Part shown: piece after piece, positions 9,301-18,815 of the stretch
Layout: every line of letters starts with the position of its first letter
How positions within the stretch are numbered: the first letter of the stretch is position 1
Source: CAISTG01 sp964455185
GTDB taxonomy: Bacteria; Patescibacteriota; Patescibacteriia; 2-01-FULL-39-33
DNA: 56,951 nt
NCBI GenBank assembly: GCA_964455185.1
Contig: CAYVUR010000002.1
Coordinates: forward strand, 1-56,951
Direction: 5' to 3'
The notes under the pieces: model-generated
The model's database searches: none
The model's input: the letters and a program-made list of their open reading frames with translations, nothing else
Told to the model about the DNA's origin: nothing
Program-made: the position numbers and the translations under genes

Positions 9301-12300
9301 TCTACTCATACTCTAAATTCATCAACACTTAAAATTTTCAAGCANNNNNNNNNNNNNNNNNGGATACAGCAGACAATTACTGATGAACAAATAGAAAAAT
9401 TCACTTCACTAGGTGAAGGTGGCAGTGATACTTTTCAAGTTTCTGGTTTTAAATTAGAGGCTGGTGCTAAATATAGGGTATTAATTTCTAAAGATGTATT
9501 AAGCGAAACAGGTTTAAATCTAGTTAGAAATAATGAAGTATTAAAATCAGAAGATTGTGCCAATACGAATAATTCAATAATTTCTTCATCTTCAGTAGCT
9601 TTCTGTTGGAATTTTGAAGTTAGGCCCGAAGATAAACCTTGTCCCGTCGGTTGTATTAATTGTTCTCCCAAAAATTATTTTAATCGCTATTTTGGACAAA
9701 AAAGAAATCATACTGCTACTCCAATCTCTGAAGATAATGTTTGTTTAATGCTTTCAGGATTAAATTATGCTTGGGATTGGTATGAGCAACATCAAAATGA
9801 AGAGGGTTGGGTTAAGGGAAGTACAACGACGGCGTTTTCTGTATTATTAGATTTGAACGGATTTTTGACGGATGTTTATAATCAAAGCTCGGGAACTTCA
9901 ATATCAGGTAAAGCCACTACTACAGCTCAGAAAGAAAGTGGTTGGAGAAAATATGTAAGTAATATTTTAGATTATTTTAAAGATGGAACAGATAAAGATT
10001 TTTTCAAAATAACTGCCGAAGAAAAAGTTAGTACCCATCCAGGTTCTTGTCCAGCACATAATGATTTTTCTTCAGTAGTAGTAGTTGAAAATCAATATTG
10101 TACTAATGATGAAGATAAATCTAAAAGAATTATGCAAAGCCCCAGTCCTTGGAAAGGACAACAAGATGCTTGTAGAAATGCCGTTGTTTTTGTTCTTTTC
10201 AATCGCAATATAGTTAATAGCAGTGTTACTAATAATATAATTATTCAGAAGTGTGATTCAGGTAAGGCTACTTCTACTATAATTGATGATTGCGATAATA
10301 TTAATACTAGTGACTGGACAAAAGAAGTCTTTTCTTACTCTCATCCTAATTTAAGTCTTCAAGAATTAATGACAGCTTCAGTTAATAATAATGATACTAC
10401 TAATCCCGAAGGAGTTAGGTTTATACCACCAGAAAAATTTCTTTTTGATGAAAATTCTTGGTATCGTGTAATTATTAAAGGTGGTAATGATGGTGTGCGG
10501 GGTGCTAGCACCACTCCTCAAGTAGAAGTGGCTGATGGAACCTTAGTAACCCCAACAATTCCAGGAACTAGTTATTTTGATAATGGTAGAGATGATTATT
10601 TTTGGTATTTTAAAACAGGGTCAGCTGAATGTCCTATTGAAGGAGTTAATGTTTTGCCACAATATAAATTCCTACTTTATGTAGGATTAAATCAAGAATA
10701 TACAGTCGATCCTTGGGCGGCTAATTGTAATCATTTGAATCCAGAAAAATATAATTGGGATTGGAGATCTTTAATAAGTCTTAATGATGAAAATGCTGAT
10801 TGTAGTGCTAAAACTGGAGAATCTGTTGCTACTATTTGTAATAAGGAAGATAATAGTTGTACTTCAACTAATTATAATGAAAATTATATTGTAAAAGTCT
10901 TTGCTAAAAAAGAGGGTCAGGTAAAAATTAAGGCTAGAGCTAAAGATACTAGAGTTGCTGGTAGCACATCCTGTCAGGATGACAAATATGGCTACGGAAC
11001 TTTGCAGATCGGTTATGGTGGCTTTAGAATTATTAATTATGGTAATGATAGTAATTGTCTTAATTCAGATATTTATTTTATTTTTTCTTCTGATGCTAAA
11101 GGAGAATCAATTAGTTATGGTGATTTAATTTCTGATAGTAATAAAAATAAAAATGTTGGTCTTTATAAATGTAATAACGAAGAATGTAGTCAAATGACCT
11201 ACGAACCATTTACTATAGTTAAACCAGAAAATTCCGGAACTATTAGTAGCAACCCTAGTTTAGTTAGTAAGGTTATTTTAAGGCCAAATAATAATTTATC
11301 AACCTCAACTAGTTATAGAGTAATTGTTCGAGGAGGAACTAATGGTGTTAAATCTTTTGCAGATGACAATTTAGAAGGGCTTAATTATTCTATTTATCCC
11401 AATAGCGGAGGCGAAGTTTGTGATCCTTCCGTTTATCCTTGGAGAGAAGGAGATCCGGATGCAGGAAAATGTGATGATGTCACTTGTAAATTTGTCGCTA
11501 CTTCTAGCTTATGTGGTACTATCTCAGAAGAATGCAAACTTGGTTCGCCTTATTGCAATAGCCTTTGTCAAAAAACAGGCAATGATAACATTGCTTCTTG
11601 TGGCAATGGTATTATTGAACCAGGAGAAGATTGTGATGATAGTAATGCTACTAATGAAGACGGTTGTAGTAGTAGTTGTTTGTGGGAAGGAAGCAACGGC
11701 CGTTCATCTCGTTGTAAGAATGGTAAAGTTGAATACGGCGAACAGTGCGATTTTGGTAGCGCTTCCAACAATACCGCTAAAGGTTGTGATCCAGATAGTT
11801 GCTTGTGGGTTTCTGGTTATGACACTATTGACGGTAATTCTAAAGTTTGTACCAGCACTGACCCGGGTTGTAATGCTACTAGCAGTTTGCACACCGGATC
11901 TCTGGCTAATGTGCCAGTATGCGGTAACAAAAAGATCGAATTAGGAGAACAATGCGATGATGGATCGAGTAACGGAAGTACCACTCGATGTTCTTCAAGG
12001 TGTCTACTAAATGGTTTCAGTGAATCCGGTTCGACTTGCAAAAATGGCAGATTAGAAAATGGACAGCATGATAGTTTCTCATGGGTGTTCAGACTCTCTG
12101 ATTCTGCGGTATTTTGCGAAGATTCAATTATAGAAGCTAATCCTTGTCCAAATGGCATTTGGAGATTTAAGGTTTCACCTAATGTTATTTCTTATAATAT
12201 TAAAATATATAAAGGACAAGAATCTGGCGGTGATGGTTGTATTAAAAATTCTGAAATTGGTTTCTGGAGACGTATTTTGAATACATTGGTTAATATCGTT

Positions 12301-15300
12301 AGAAGAATTTTTGGCTTCCGACCAGTTGTTGCCGCTAATTATTGGTGTGAGATATCAAATGAAGATTATAGTCTATCAGATTTATCAGCAATGGATAAGG
12401 GTAATTATAAGAGGGATATTAATATTGAATCCAATAATATTGAAGTTATAGCATATTCCATCGAGAATAATTTTAGAGTAATAAATTATATTCCTTTGAA
12501 AAATTTTGATATTAATTCAGAATATTTAGCTGTAACTAATTATACTATAAATGACGATGTAAAAGGTACAACTACCGCTAGAGTTAATACTTACGAAACG
12601 GTTTGTAAAATAAGAGAAATTAATGTCGAAGTTTGGCCTAAAGGATTAGTTAAACAATCTGATGGATTTTTCTGTTTTTCTGATCTTGATTCTGGGAAAC
12701 CTGATGAATGTGGACGTTATAGTGATGACCCTTATGATGATGATATGTCGGCCGCTTGGACTAAGAATAAGAATAATAATGGATACGACTTGAGAGATGA
12801 TGGTTCAGTTTCTGATTCATCTGGATATAAAAAAGGTAATCAACATCTTTATAGATATTGGGCTTTAGGTGATAAAGATGAAGGTAACGGTCATTGGCCT
12901 TTGCGTGCTAATTTTGTGACTAAAGTTTTTAATATTAATGCTAAAACTGTAGTTGAAAGTTTTTCTAGCACAAAGTACTCAGGAGATTCTTGGGTTACCT
13001 CTGGACCCAATCCAGGAAAAACAATTTTAAATTTAACGGCTTTAGATTCAGATAGTAAAGTTTTAAGTACTGAAAAAAATTTTCCGATTATTACTTATTT
13101 TTGTAATAATCCTTGGCCAGATGCTCGAAATTTTCCATTCTTAGATAATTCTAATAATTGTACTGTTGGTAGCGGTACTTGTCATAACACTAATTTTGGA
13201 ACTTATTATTGTCGTGATGCTGGAATTGCCAAAACTTGTATCGCTGGTAAAAATAAAGGAAAACCTTGTAATTCTAATAATGATTGCGATGGAATTGAAG
13301 GTTATTGTCAAATTTTTACTGATGATGACCTACCTTCAATTTCTAAATATGATGGTTTAACTGGTAAATTAAAAGGTGGAATTATTACTGGTATGACTGG
13401 AGATGATTGTGATAATTTACCAGCTGATTTTGTGCCAGCTATGGGAGTTTATTATGAGAATAGTAATAATACAACTTGGGGTAATAAATTATATTTATGG
13501 AGCAAAACTGGAGATATTTATTCTTATAATACTAGTAAACAATGGAATAGAGTAGATAAAGGTTATTGGCAAAAGTTAGGTTTACCTAGCGATTTTAAGG
13601 CTATTGTAGGTTATTCTTATGATAAAAAATTAGAAATTTGGAATAATAACGGTGATTGTAAAGTTTTTGATGGTAATAAATGGAAAGATTGTATTAAGAC
13701 AGGATTACCTAATGGTTTTGTGCCTAAAGTTGGTTATTATTATAATCCTATAGAAGCTATAGGTTTAATAGATGCCAATGGAAATTATTATGCAAGAGAA
13801 ATTTCAGAACCCTCTTGGCAAAATATGAATCAATATGCACCAACTTATTCAAGTTTAGGAATAAATGGAAGAAATGAACGCTATAAACCAATAGCTGGAT
13901 ATTATGGTAAAAAAAGTGATTGTGTTTTTTTGGTTGATGCTAATCAAAAATATATTCAATTTTGTGATAATGGTAATGGTTGGACTATTAGCAGTGATCC
14001 TGGTTTACCAAGTGGTTTTAAATTGTCAGTAGTTTATTATGATGATATTAATCAGACAGTTCAATTATGGGACGGTCAAAAAAATATATTTAAGAGAGAT
14101 GGTGTTTTTATTGAAAATAAAATTTTTGATAAAACTTGCGATAACAAAGTTAAGGAATTTTTATTTGGTAGAGTTGGTAATTTAGCCGAAGGCGGTCGTT
14201 ATGATTTCTCGGCTTCTTCAACTTTTAATAAATCCTCAAGTATTTGTGATATACATTCACCCAGTGAATGTGGTACTAATTATGAAAATTATAAAAAAGA
14301 TTTCCAAATAGATAATTTTCGCGTTTATAATTTTTGGGATTCTACTTTCGTATTTGATATTTATGTTCCTAATCCTGGTAAGTATTATTTATTAGTAGAA
14401 ACATCTAATTTAGGAGGGTCTTTAAGATTAATTCCTCCTAAAACTAATTTGTCTCCTGGAGCTACTAGTAGTCAAATTATTGAAAATACTTGCGGCATAA
14501 TAAATGGTTCCGTTTATCATAATATTGGTTTTTATTTTGATAATCAATTATTGGCAACTACTTCTGTTTTAGCTTCCTCACCTCAATCTATACAGATTAC
14601 AAAATTAGATCAACCTATAACTATAAGTCAACCAGGTAATTATCAAGTTAAATTAATTTGGAATAATAATTGCGATGGCATAATAGAAATAAATGATGAA
14701 AATATTAATTTTGATTCTAATTTAGCTATTTATAAAATTTCTTTAGTGAATATGGATGCCGCTGATACTTTAGATGCGATTGGGATTAGAGTTTATGCTA
14801 ACAATAATCATTATGCACCAGATCAATGGTATTCTAATAGATTTAATTTAGAATTTTCTGGTGAAAAAATGATTGTTAATGGTTATGAAGCAATTAAAGA
14901 TGGCAGAACTGTATATGTTAATAGTGGTGATTTATCAAACACACTTCAAAATGGTCCAACTAAAGAAAATCCTCAATCAATTTTTTCTAATATTTATCTA
15001 ATGTCTTTTAGTCAAGGTGCTAGTCAAGCATTACAGAATATTTTCAAACAAATGATTAATAACTGGTTTTTTAATGCTGGTGATATGACTAGTGGTGGAT
15101 TAGAATATGCTAGTGCTCTTGGTAAATGTGAAGAAGATTCCATTGGTGAAAACAATTATTGTATAACAGATATTGATTGTTTATCACGCGGTAAATCAAA
15201 CTGTTCTTCATATAAAGCTAAATTAACTAGAGACGTAAAAAGATTAGGTGATTTACAAAAAATTGCTTCTCAATTGCTTAAATTTTATAACACTACTCGT

Positions 15301-17979
15301 TGTAGTAATGATTTTAATAGATTTTGTAAAACTAATTCTGATTGTTATGGTGGGGGGGCTTGTGGTAATTATTATCCAGCTCTTAAAGCAGGTACTTATA
15401 TATCGGGTAAAACTTTCAGTGTTTGGCCGTCTTGGCAAAATGAACTAGGTAAAGCTTTAAATACTACTTTACCAACTGATCCGATAAATAAATTTGAGGG
15501 CTGTTTATCGCCTTATAATTCTACTACTTGTTGGAATCAAGAAACAAAAAAAATGTCTTGTAGCTTAACTAATAATTCAGCTGTTTATGCTTATTATTCT
15601 TGGGATAGTGGTAAACATTATCAGTTGATGGCAAAAGGAGAATTGTCTGATAATGAAAAAATATTATGGAGTCCAGCTTGGAGTAAGGTTGATAATTTTA
15701 GAATAGATCCTTTTGCCTCATATGAGTCAGCTTTAACTGGAAATTTTTGTAAGAGTTTTTATGAAACATTTTCTAGTTGTAATGATGGCGATTCTGAAGC
15801 ATGTAATTATGCCTTAGAGCGTTGCGGTAACGGCATTAAAGATGAAGGAGAAAATTGTAATAATTGTTGGTTGGATGCTGGATGTGGTTATGGAAAAGTT
15901 TGTAGCCGAAATGAAGAAGATTATACTTGTAAATTACTAATAAATTGTGGCGATGGTATTAAGGATTTCTTAGAGGAATGTGATTGTGGAAATGAAGCTA
16001 ATCCTACTTGTTCAGGAAAATATAATGGTCAAGATGGTAGTGGGTGTTCTGCATCTTGTCAATGTTATAATGGTTATAATTGTTTTGGTGATATTCCTCT
16101 AAGTGTTTGTGGTGATGGTATTGTTCAAGAACAATTTGGAGAACAGTGTGATTTTAAAGACGGTTTACCGACTTGTTATAGTTTTGGAGGTGAAAATTGT
16201 TGTGGCAGATTAAATACTCCTTATGCATGTCGTTATGTTCCTATTACTGTAGAATGTAGAGTAAGTAATGGTAGTACTGCTTGTATTGAACAAGAATGTC
16301 CACCAGGATACTCTGAAGAGGCTGGATCGAGTTGTGTTTTTAATGATAAAATTGGAAAATGCAGTAGAACTTGTATTCCTAACCAACAACTAGTTGATTG
16401 GTTTAGTTGTAATAATTTTGGTTTCCAAGCTTGTGATTCATCTATTGCTTGTCCTACAGGGTACTATTTAGAAACTCCTTGCCAATTTATAGATGGCGTC
16501 GGTTGTAGGATGGGTTGTAGAAAAGCTGTGTGCGGTAACGGTGTTAAAGAACCGGGAGAAAATTGTGATTGTGGTAACTATCCTTTTTCTTATAAAGATG
16601 CTATTAATGCTATTAATTTTAATCCATATGAAGATGGTTTGATTGGTTGTGAAATTAATAACACTAATGAACCAAATGATCGTTATGACAATAATTTTAA
16701 AGGAAGATCTTTTGAATATTGTAAATTAGATTGTACTATTGCTGAAGAGAATTATTTATATTGCGGTGATGGAATTATACAGGCGGGAGACGGTGAGCTT
16801 TGTGATATTGCTAACTATCCTCCCGGATCGGGCTTAAGTGGTCTAAATAGATGTAATACTAGTGATCCGGCAAATCAGTGCAAGACCTACTCTTGTCCTT
16901 CCGGATCCGGCGGAATTTCTTCTGATGGTTGGGTTTGGTGTGCTGGGGATAATGTTTGTAATGGTCCGTATTCAGTCTTGGCTTCAGGATTAACTTCGGG
17001 AACAGATTGGGGGGAGCTTAAAACCAATACTTGCGATAATGATTGTAGGGAGTGTAATGCTAGTGACGCTTGTTGCGATGATAATTGTAACCGTATAACA
17101 TCAGGAACAGATCCGCATTTTCCTACCGTTCAGTTTTGTGGCAATCCACCAACCTGTAAAATCGGGTATTATTGGAGTGGAAGTGATTGCGTTTGCGATA
17201 CTACACACTATGTTTGTAATAATACCACAGGTGAAGCCGTTTATTGTTATGGGGCCGCATGGTCTCAGGATTGGGATTGGGGTCCATGGCAAGATAGCGG
17301 AACTATAAGTAGAGACGCCTGTACAAAATTACAGTATAGAGAGTGCATAGCTACAAGAACCGTAGTAAACGACGTTAGGTGCGACAGTTTTAGAGGCACT
17401 TCTCCTTGTTCAGGGGTTATAAATCAGACTCAGTGGGTAAGTACAGGAGTTGTTAAAAAAAATGATTATTATTGTTGCAGAAATAATGGAGAAAATTGGA
17501 CTAATGAGACTGCTTGCGACCTTTCTGAGAACGATAGTTTTGTTTTAAAGAGTAAAGATACTGATAATTTTGTTACTTACGAAGAAAATGAGCATTATAG
17601 ATTAAGAGCTAATGGTGCAGGAACAGTACTTGTTTTAAAAGTCTCTTCTAATGGGGTTTTATACCAAGAAAACACTTCATATTATGTTACCAGAGACACT
17701 AAAGTGGATTTGGTTGATAATGATAAGTATAGGCTATCACCTGGTGCTGAAGCTCCATTGTCGATTGAAGCTTCAAAGATTGAGATTAAAAATGTTTCTG
17801 GTTATCCTGATATAGTTAAGGGTGACAGTGTTTATTTGCATGAAGTTGACAGCAATACATGGTTGCATGTCGGAACAGGAAAGGAAAAGTTTATTTGGCA
17901 AAAAGAAGTGGGAGAAAATTCGACATTTATTATCTGTGCTTATAATAATGGTAATTATGATTGCGACAGCATTAGGTGA
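6382..17979 (+). CDS. giant surface protein 2: pilin-like module, Ig-like, lamin-tail and cysteine-rich domains
   Basis: A 3865-codon gene, interrupted in the sequence by 17 Ns (residues about 988-994) but open in one frame on both sides. Signal peptide (cleavage near VQAQ), then two membrane helices (about 53-78, 102-124) flanking WMTAGGDPNKVDKAKK, as in the preceding paralogue. Outside there are: three cysteine-rich modules (about 134, 489, 849); an IPT/TIG-like domain (about 207-280); a lamin-tail-like region (about 570-815, ending TPGASNG); Big_5-like segments (about 900-1060, 1230-1360, 1470-1600); eight DUF4215-type CGNGxxExGExCD modules (1740, 1778, 1847, 3148, 3189, 3243, 3384, 3461); a propeller-like repeat (2346-2577); and a type IV pilin-like globular domain (about 2950-3090). 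It is probably a very long, disulfide-rich adhesive surface fibre. Function is inferred only from architecture. Confidence 0.75.
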   Translation: MFQGLLNKKRTKRIIFHLINYFVIFFLFPFLVQAQDLTLESISGPFGNVSLASFIAGLIKVFLGIIGVIFILLILYAGFNWMTAGGDPNKVDKAKKIITASLIGLTIIISAFAITSFLMNVFGLNSSSNIGSSCQPGTINSCVVGEYCPGTKTCNDLGMWGVCIKDDPSCQDDFDNDPYNPNNHWSIYYNDPFITYISPAKDIENNNPDYGFWTNALIKDDIPNGAPGNYITIWGRHFGNVTGTVIFKDVINNTTTTAPLANCMGAWKSNQIIVEVPYGLNISNINYNEISSTTEINYQVAVITAENLETATASATPSKISNYKGFLVNNVVRPGICSTVPSFGAYPATTTISGNNFPTSGIQNVVWSMRGFDSTALSWVSQNITSTASNWTVTSTIETLPENKKGRTSIRIYNGSEYSNYYVFLLSTGKLNDPCGYDSNACNEDIDTCALTGLKCQFCQKVSSTLPNYNPNCNPAKNCTCQPDIFTVCENGEEETCSIGGCSGKKVCVNGQWSDCQKINSECIPYLGMSTSTLSVFTWPFIARKNPKPGMSCSSELWNDETCNLNGCVSKDLFCKIDGSDKGFIEIYNPTSSTKQFYLCPIIWSKKAKELNRQLDPNLLLGIKSIIQEEDDGSIYIKGGPTGYPNTSTKIFSENIFLPFGDYNLFIKLKATTTNNDSFMYHLPGMSQSSFLRHIVNNTSTNNWQWQKIKFSLSSNTTGTIEIAWRETNYFDFLFLSKGDCNQESISANSFKKIDLPVNDYNQFLLVGVDNAEIFDSYLINSSSSAFYPYSFGRIADGDKGNFVYFASSTPGASNGVVASGENLADNPIINEVSLSSGPCICVQKGNFCKPGEIDRKICPKIGKCDYIRICDANGYFGTCVKADPNCIDYPIQATSTLSIFTWSFLASAVPPAGAFQVVVDCNRSPQCLDSDLLPSPTPWPNKWNTSTNSNLAIEDSLACTNSVISARFTMPISTHTLNSSTLKIFKXXXXXXXIQQTITDEQIEKFTSLGEGGSDTFQVSGFKLEAGAKYRVLISKDVLSETGLNLVRNNEVLKSEDCANTNNSIISSSSVAFCWNFEVRPEDKPCPVGCINCSPKNYFNRYFGQKRNHTATPISEDNVCLMLSGLNYAWDWYEQHQNEEGWVKGSTTTAFSVLLDLNGFLTDVYNQSSGTSISGKATTTAQKESGWRKYVSNILDYFKDGTDKDFFKITAEEKVSTHPGSCPAHNDFSSVVVVENQYCTNDEDKSKRIMQSPSPWKGQQDACRNAVVFVLFNRNIVNSSVTNNIIIQKCDSGKATSTIIDDCDNINTSDWTKEVFSYSHPNLSLQELMTASVNNNDTTNPEGVRFIPPEKFLFDENSWYRVIIKGGNDGVRGASTTPQVEVADGTLVTPTIPGTSYFDNGRDDYFWYFKTGSAECPIEGVNVLPQYKFLLYVGLNQEYTVDPWAANCNHLNPEKYNWDWRSLISLNDENADCSAKTGESVATICNKEDNSCTSTNYNENYIVKVFAKKEGQVKIKARAKDTRVAGSTSCQDDKYGYGTLQIGYGGFRIINYGNDSNCLNSDIYFIFSSDAKGESISYGDLISDSNKNKNVGLYKCNNEECSQMTYEPFTIVKPENSGTISSNPSLVSKVILRPNNNLSTSTSYRVIVRGGTNGVKSFADDNLEGLNYSIYPNSGGEVCDPSVYPWREGDPDAGKCDDVTCKFVATSSLCGTISEECKLGSPYCNSLCQKTGNDNIASCGNGIIEPGEDCDDSNATNEDGCSSSCLWEGSNGRSSRCKNGKVEYGEQCDFGSASNNTAKGCDPDSCLWVSGYDTIDGNSKVCTSTDPGCNATSSLHTGSLANVPVCGNKKIELGEQCDDGSSNGSTTRCSSRCLLNGFSESGSTCKNGRLENGQHDSFSWVFRLSDSAVFCEDSIIEANPCPNGIWRFKVSPNVISYNIKIYKGQESGGDGCIKNSEIGFWRRILNTLVNIVRRIFGFRPVVAANYWCEISNEDYSLSDLSAMDKGNYKRDINIESNNIEVIAYSIENNFRVINYIPLKNFDINSEYLAVTNYTINDDVKGTTTARVNTYETVCKIREINVEVWPKGLVKQSDGFFCFSDLDSGKPDECGRYSDDPYDDDMSAAWTKNKNNNGYDLRDDGSVSDSSGYKKGNQHLYRYWALGDKDEGNGHWPLRANFVTKVFNINAKTVVESFSSTKYSGDSWVTSGPNPGKTILNLTALDSDSKVLSTEKNFPIITYFCNNPWPDARNFPFLDNSNNCTVGSGTCHNTNFGTYYCRDAGIAKTCIAGKNKGKPCNSNNDCDGIEGYCQIFTDDDLPSISKYDGLTGKLKGGIITGMTGDDCDNLPADFVPAMGVYYENSNNTTWGNKLYLWSKTGDIYSYNTSKQWNRVDKGYWQKLGLPSDFKAIVGYSYDKKLEIWNNNGDCKVFDGNKWKDCIKTGLPNGFVPKVGYYYNPIEAIGLIDANGNYYAREISEPSWQNMNQYAPTYSSLGINGRNERYKPIAGYYGKKSDCVFLVDANQKYIQFCDNGNGWTISSDPGLPSGFKLSVVYYDDINQTVQLWDGQKNIFKRDGVFIENKIFDKTCDNKVKEFLFGRVGNLAEGGRYDFSASSTFNKSSSICDIHSPSECGTNYENYKKDFQIDNFRVYNFWDSTFVFDIYVPNPGKYYLLVETSNLGGSLRLIPPKTNLSPGATSSQIIENTCGIINGSVYHNIGFYFDNQLLATTSVLASSPQSIQITKLDQPITISQPGNYQVKLIWNNNCDGIIEINDENINFDSNLAIYKISLVNMDAADTLDAIGIRVYANNNHYAPDQWYSNRFNLEFSGEKMIVNGYEAIKDGRTVYVNSGDLSNTLQNGPTKENPQSIFSNIYLMSFSQGASQALQNIFKQMINNWFFNAGDMTSGGLEYASALGKCEEDSIGENNYCITDIDCLSRGKSNCSSYKAKLTRDVKRLGDLQKIASQLLKFYNTTRCSNDFNRFCKTNSDCYGGGACGNYYPALKAGTYISGKTFSVWPSWQNELGKALNTTLPTDPINKFEGCLSPYNSTTCWNQETKKMSCSLTNNSAVYAYYSWDSGKHYQLMAKGELSDNEKILWSPAWSKVDNFRIDPFASYESALTGNFCKSFYETFSSCNDGDSEACNYALERCGNGIKDEGENCNNCWLDAGCGYGKVCSRNEEDYTCKLLINCGDGIKDFLEECDCGNEANPTCSGKYNGQDGSGCSASCQCYNGYNCFGDIPLSVCGDGIVQEQFGEQCDFKDGLPTCYSFGGENCCGRLNTPYACRYVPITVECRVSNGSTACIEQECPPGYSEEAGSSCVFNDKIGKCSRTCIPNQQLVDWFSCNNFGFQACDSSIACPTGYYLETPCQFIDGVGCRMGCRKAVCGNGVKEPGENCDCGNYPFSYKDAINAINFNPYEDGLIGCEINNTNEPNDRYDNNFKGRSFEYCKLDCTIAEENYLYCGDGIIQAGDGELCDIANYPPGSGLSGLNRCNTSDPANQCKTYSCPSGSGGISSDGWVWCAGDNVCNGPYSVLASGLTSGTDWGELKTNTCDNDCRECNASDACCDDNCNRITSGTDPHFPTVQFCGNPPTCKIGYYWSGSDCVCDTTHYVCNNTTGEAVYCYGAAWSQDWDWGPWQDSGTISRDACTKLQYRECIATRTVVNDVRCDSFRGTSPCSGVINQTQWVSTGVVKKNDYYCCRNNGENWTNETACDLSENDSFVLKSKDTDNFVTYEENEHYRLRANGAGTVLVLKVSSNGVLYQENTSYYVTRDTKVDLVDNDKYRLSPGAEAPLSIEASKIEIKNVSGYPDIVKGDSVYLHEVDSNTWLHVGTGKEKFIWQKEVGENSTFIICAYNNGNYDCDSIR
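9345..9361. other. assembly gap (17 N) inside giant surface gene
   Basis: Seventeen N bases interrupt the gene. The flanks both read in the same frame and both look like a Big_5-type domain (STLKIFK before, GSDTFQVSGFKLEAGAKYRV after), so the gap probably removes only a short piece of one gene. The true gap length is unknown, and continuity of the 3865-codon frame is therefore an assumption. Confidence 0.95.
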
Positions 17980-17997
17980 GAATAAAATTAATATACT

Positions 17998-18795
17998 ATG
18001 TTTGAACAAAATCAACTAAATCAAAATTCTGGACAATCTAGCTTTGCCTCTTCCCAACCGCAACCTCAGCCACCCATCGCACCCAATCCCGAGTCAAATA
18101 ATTCTTGGTTAAATCAGACTAATTTTCATACTTCTAATGATATTAATATAAATCAGCCGCAAGATATCTTTGCGAATACTCGCGATATTCCTGTTCCCGG
18201 TAATTTTCATAATCAATATAGTCAAACAGGACAATTCTATGCACAGATGCCGCCAGCAATGAATTATACTGATATTTATGGAGGCAGAACAATTGATTTT
18301 AGTAAAATAATAATGATTATTTTGGGTTTATTGCTAATAATTTTATTTTTTATCTCGGCTTATTTTGCTTATAAATATTTTATCTCCCAAAAATCTGTAG
18401 AAAAAACTTTTAATCAGAAAATTTCTACTAATGAATCCGTTATTAATAATTCTTCGCAAAACAATCAATTAGTTAATCCACCAAACGAAACAGTAATTTC
18501 TAATATTTCTGAAACAAATACTTCTACTTCAAGTCAAATAGTAACCAATTCAGAAACAGATAGCGATATAGATGGTTTGACTGATACAGAAGAATTAAAA
18601 TTAAAAACTAATCCTTATAATGCCGATACGGACAATGATGGATTAACTGATTGGGCAGAAATTAAACTTTATCATACTAATTCACTTGACTCTGATACAG
18701 ACAGTGATGGTTATAAAGATGGAGAAGAAGTAATTAACGGTTATGATCCTGCTAAAGCTGGTGGAGCTCGTTTGTTTGAAGTAACGCAACAATAA
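17998..18795 (+). CDS. membrane-anchored thrombospondin type 3 repeat protein
   Basis: A 265-aa protein of unknown function. Residues 1-100 are rich in Gln, Asn and Pro and probably cytoplasmic. A single membrane helix lies at about 101-126, followed by a Ser/Asn/Thr-rich linker. At about 188-252 there are three Asp-rich repeats (DSDIDGLTDTEE, DTDNDGLTDWAE, DTDSDGYKDGEE), the pattern of calcium-binding thrombospondin type 3 repeats. It starts 18 nt after the giant surface gene and is followed within 20 nt by another TSP3 protein, so all may form one surface operon. An accessory role at the cell surface is inferred from context. Confidence 0.75.
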   Translation: MFEQNQLNQNSGQSSFASSQPQPQPPIAPNPESNNSWLNQTNFHTSNDININQPQDIFANTRDIPVPGNFHNQYSQTGQFYAQMPPAMNYTDIYGGRTIDFSKIIMIILGLLLIILFFISAYFAYKYFISQKSVEKTFNQKISTNESVINNSSQNNQLVNPPNETVISNISETNTSTSSQIVTNSETDSDIDGLTDTEELKLKTNPYNADTDNDGLTDWAEIKLYHTNSLDSDTDSDGYKDGEEVINGYDPAKAGGARLFEVTQQ

Positions 18796-18815
18796 TTATT
18801 TATATTAATAAATAT

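Noticed and set aside
11420..12160. Overlapping frames on both strands within the giant gene
   Set aside because: They are side effects of Gly/Asp/Cys-rich coding and locally higher GC; the products have no recognisable features.
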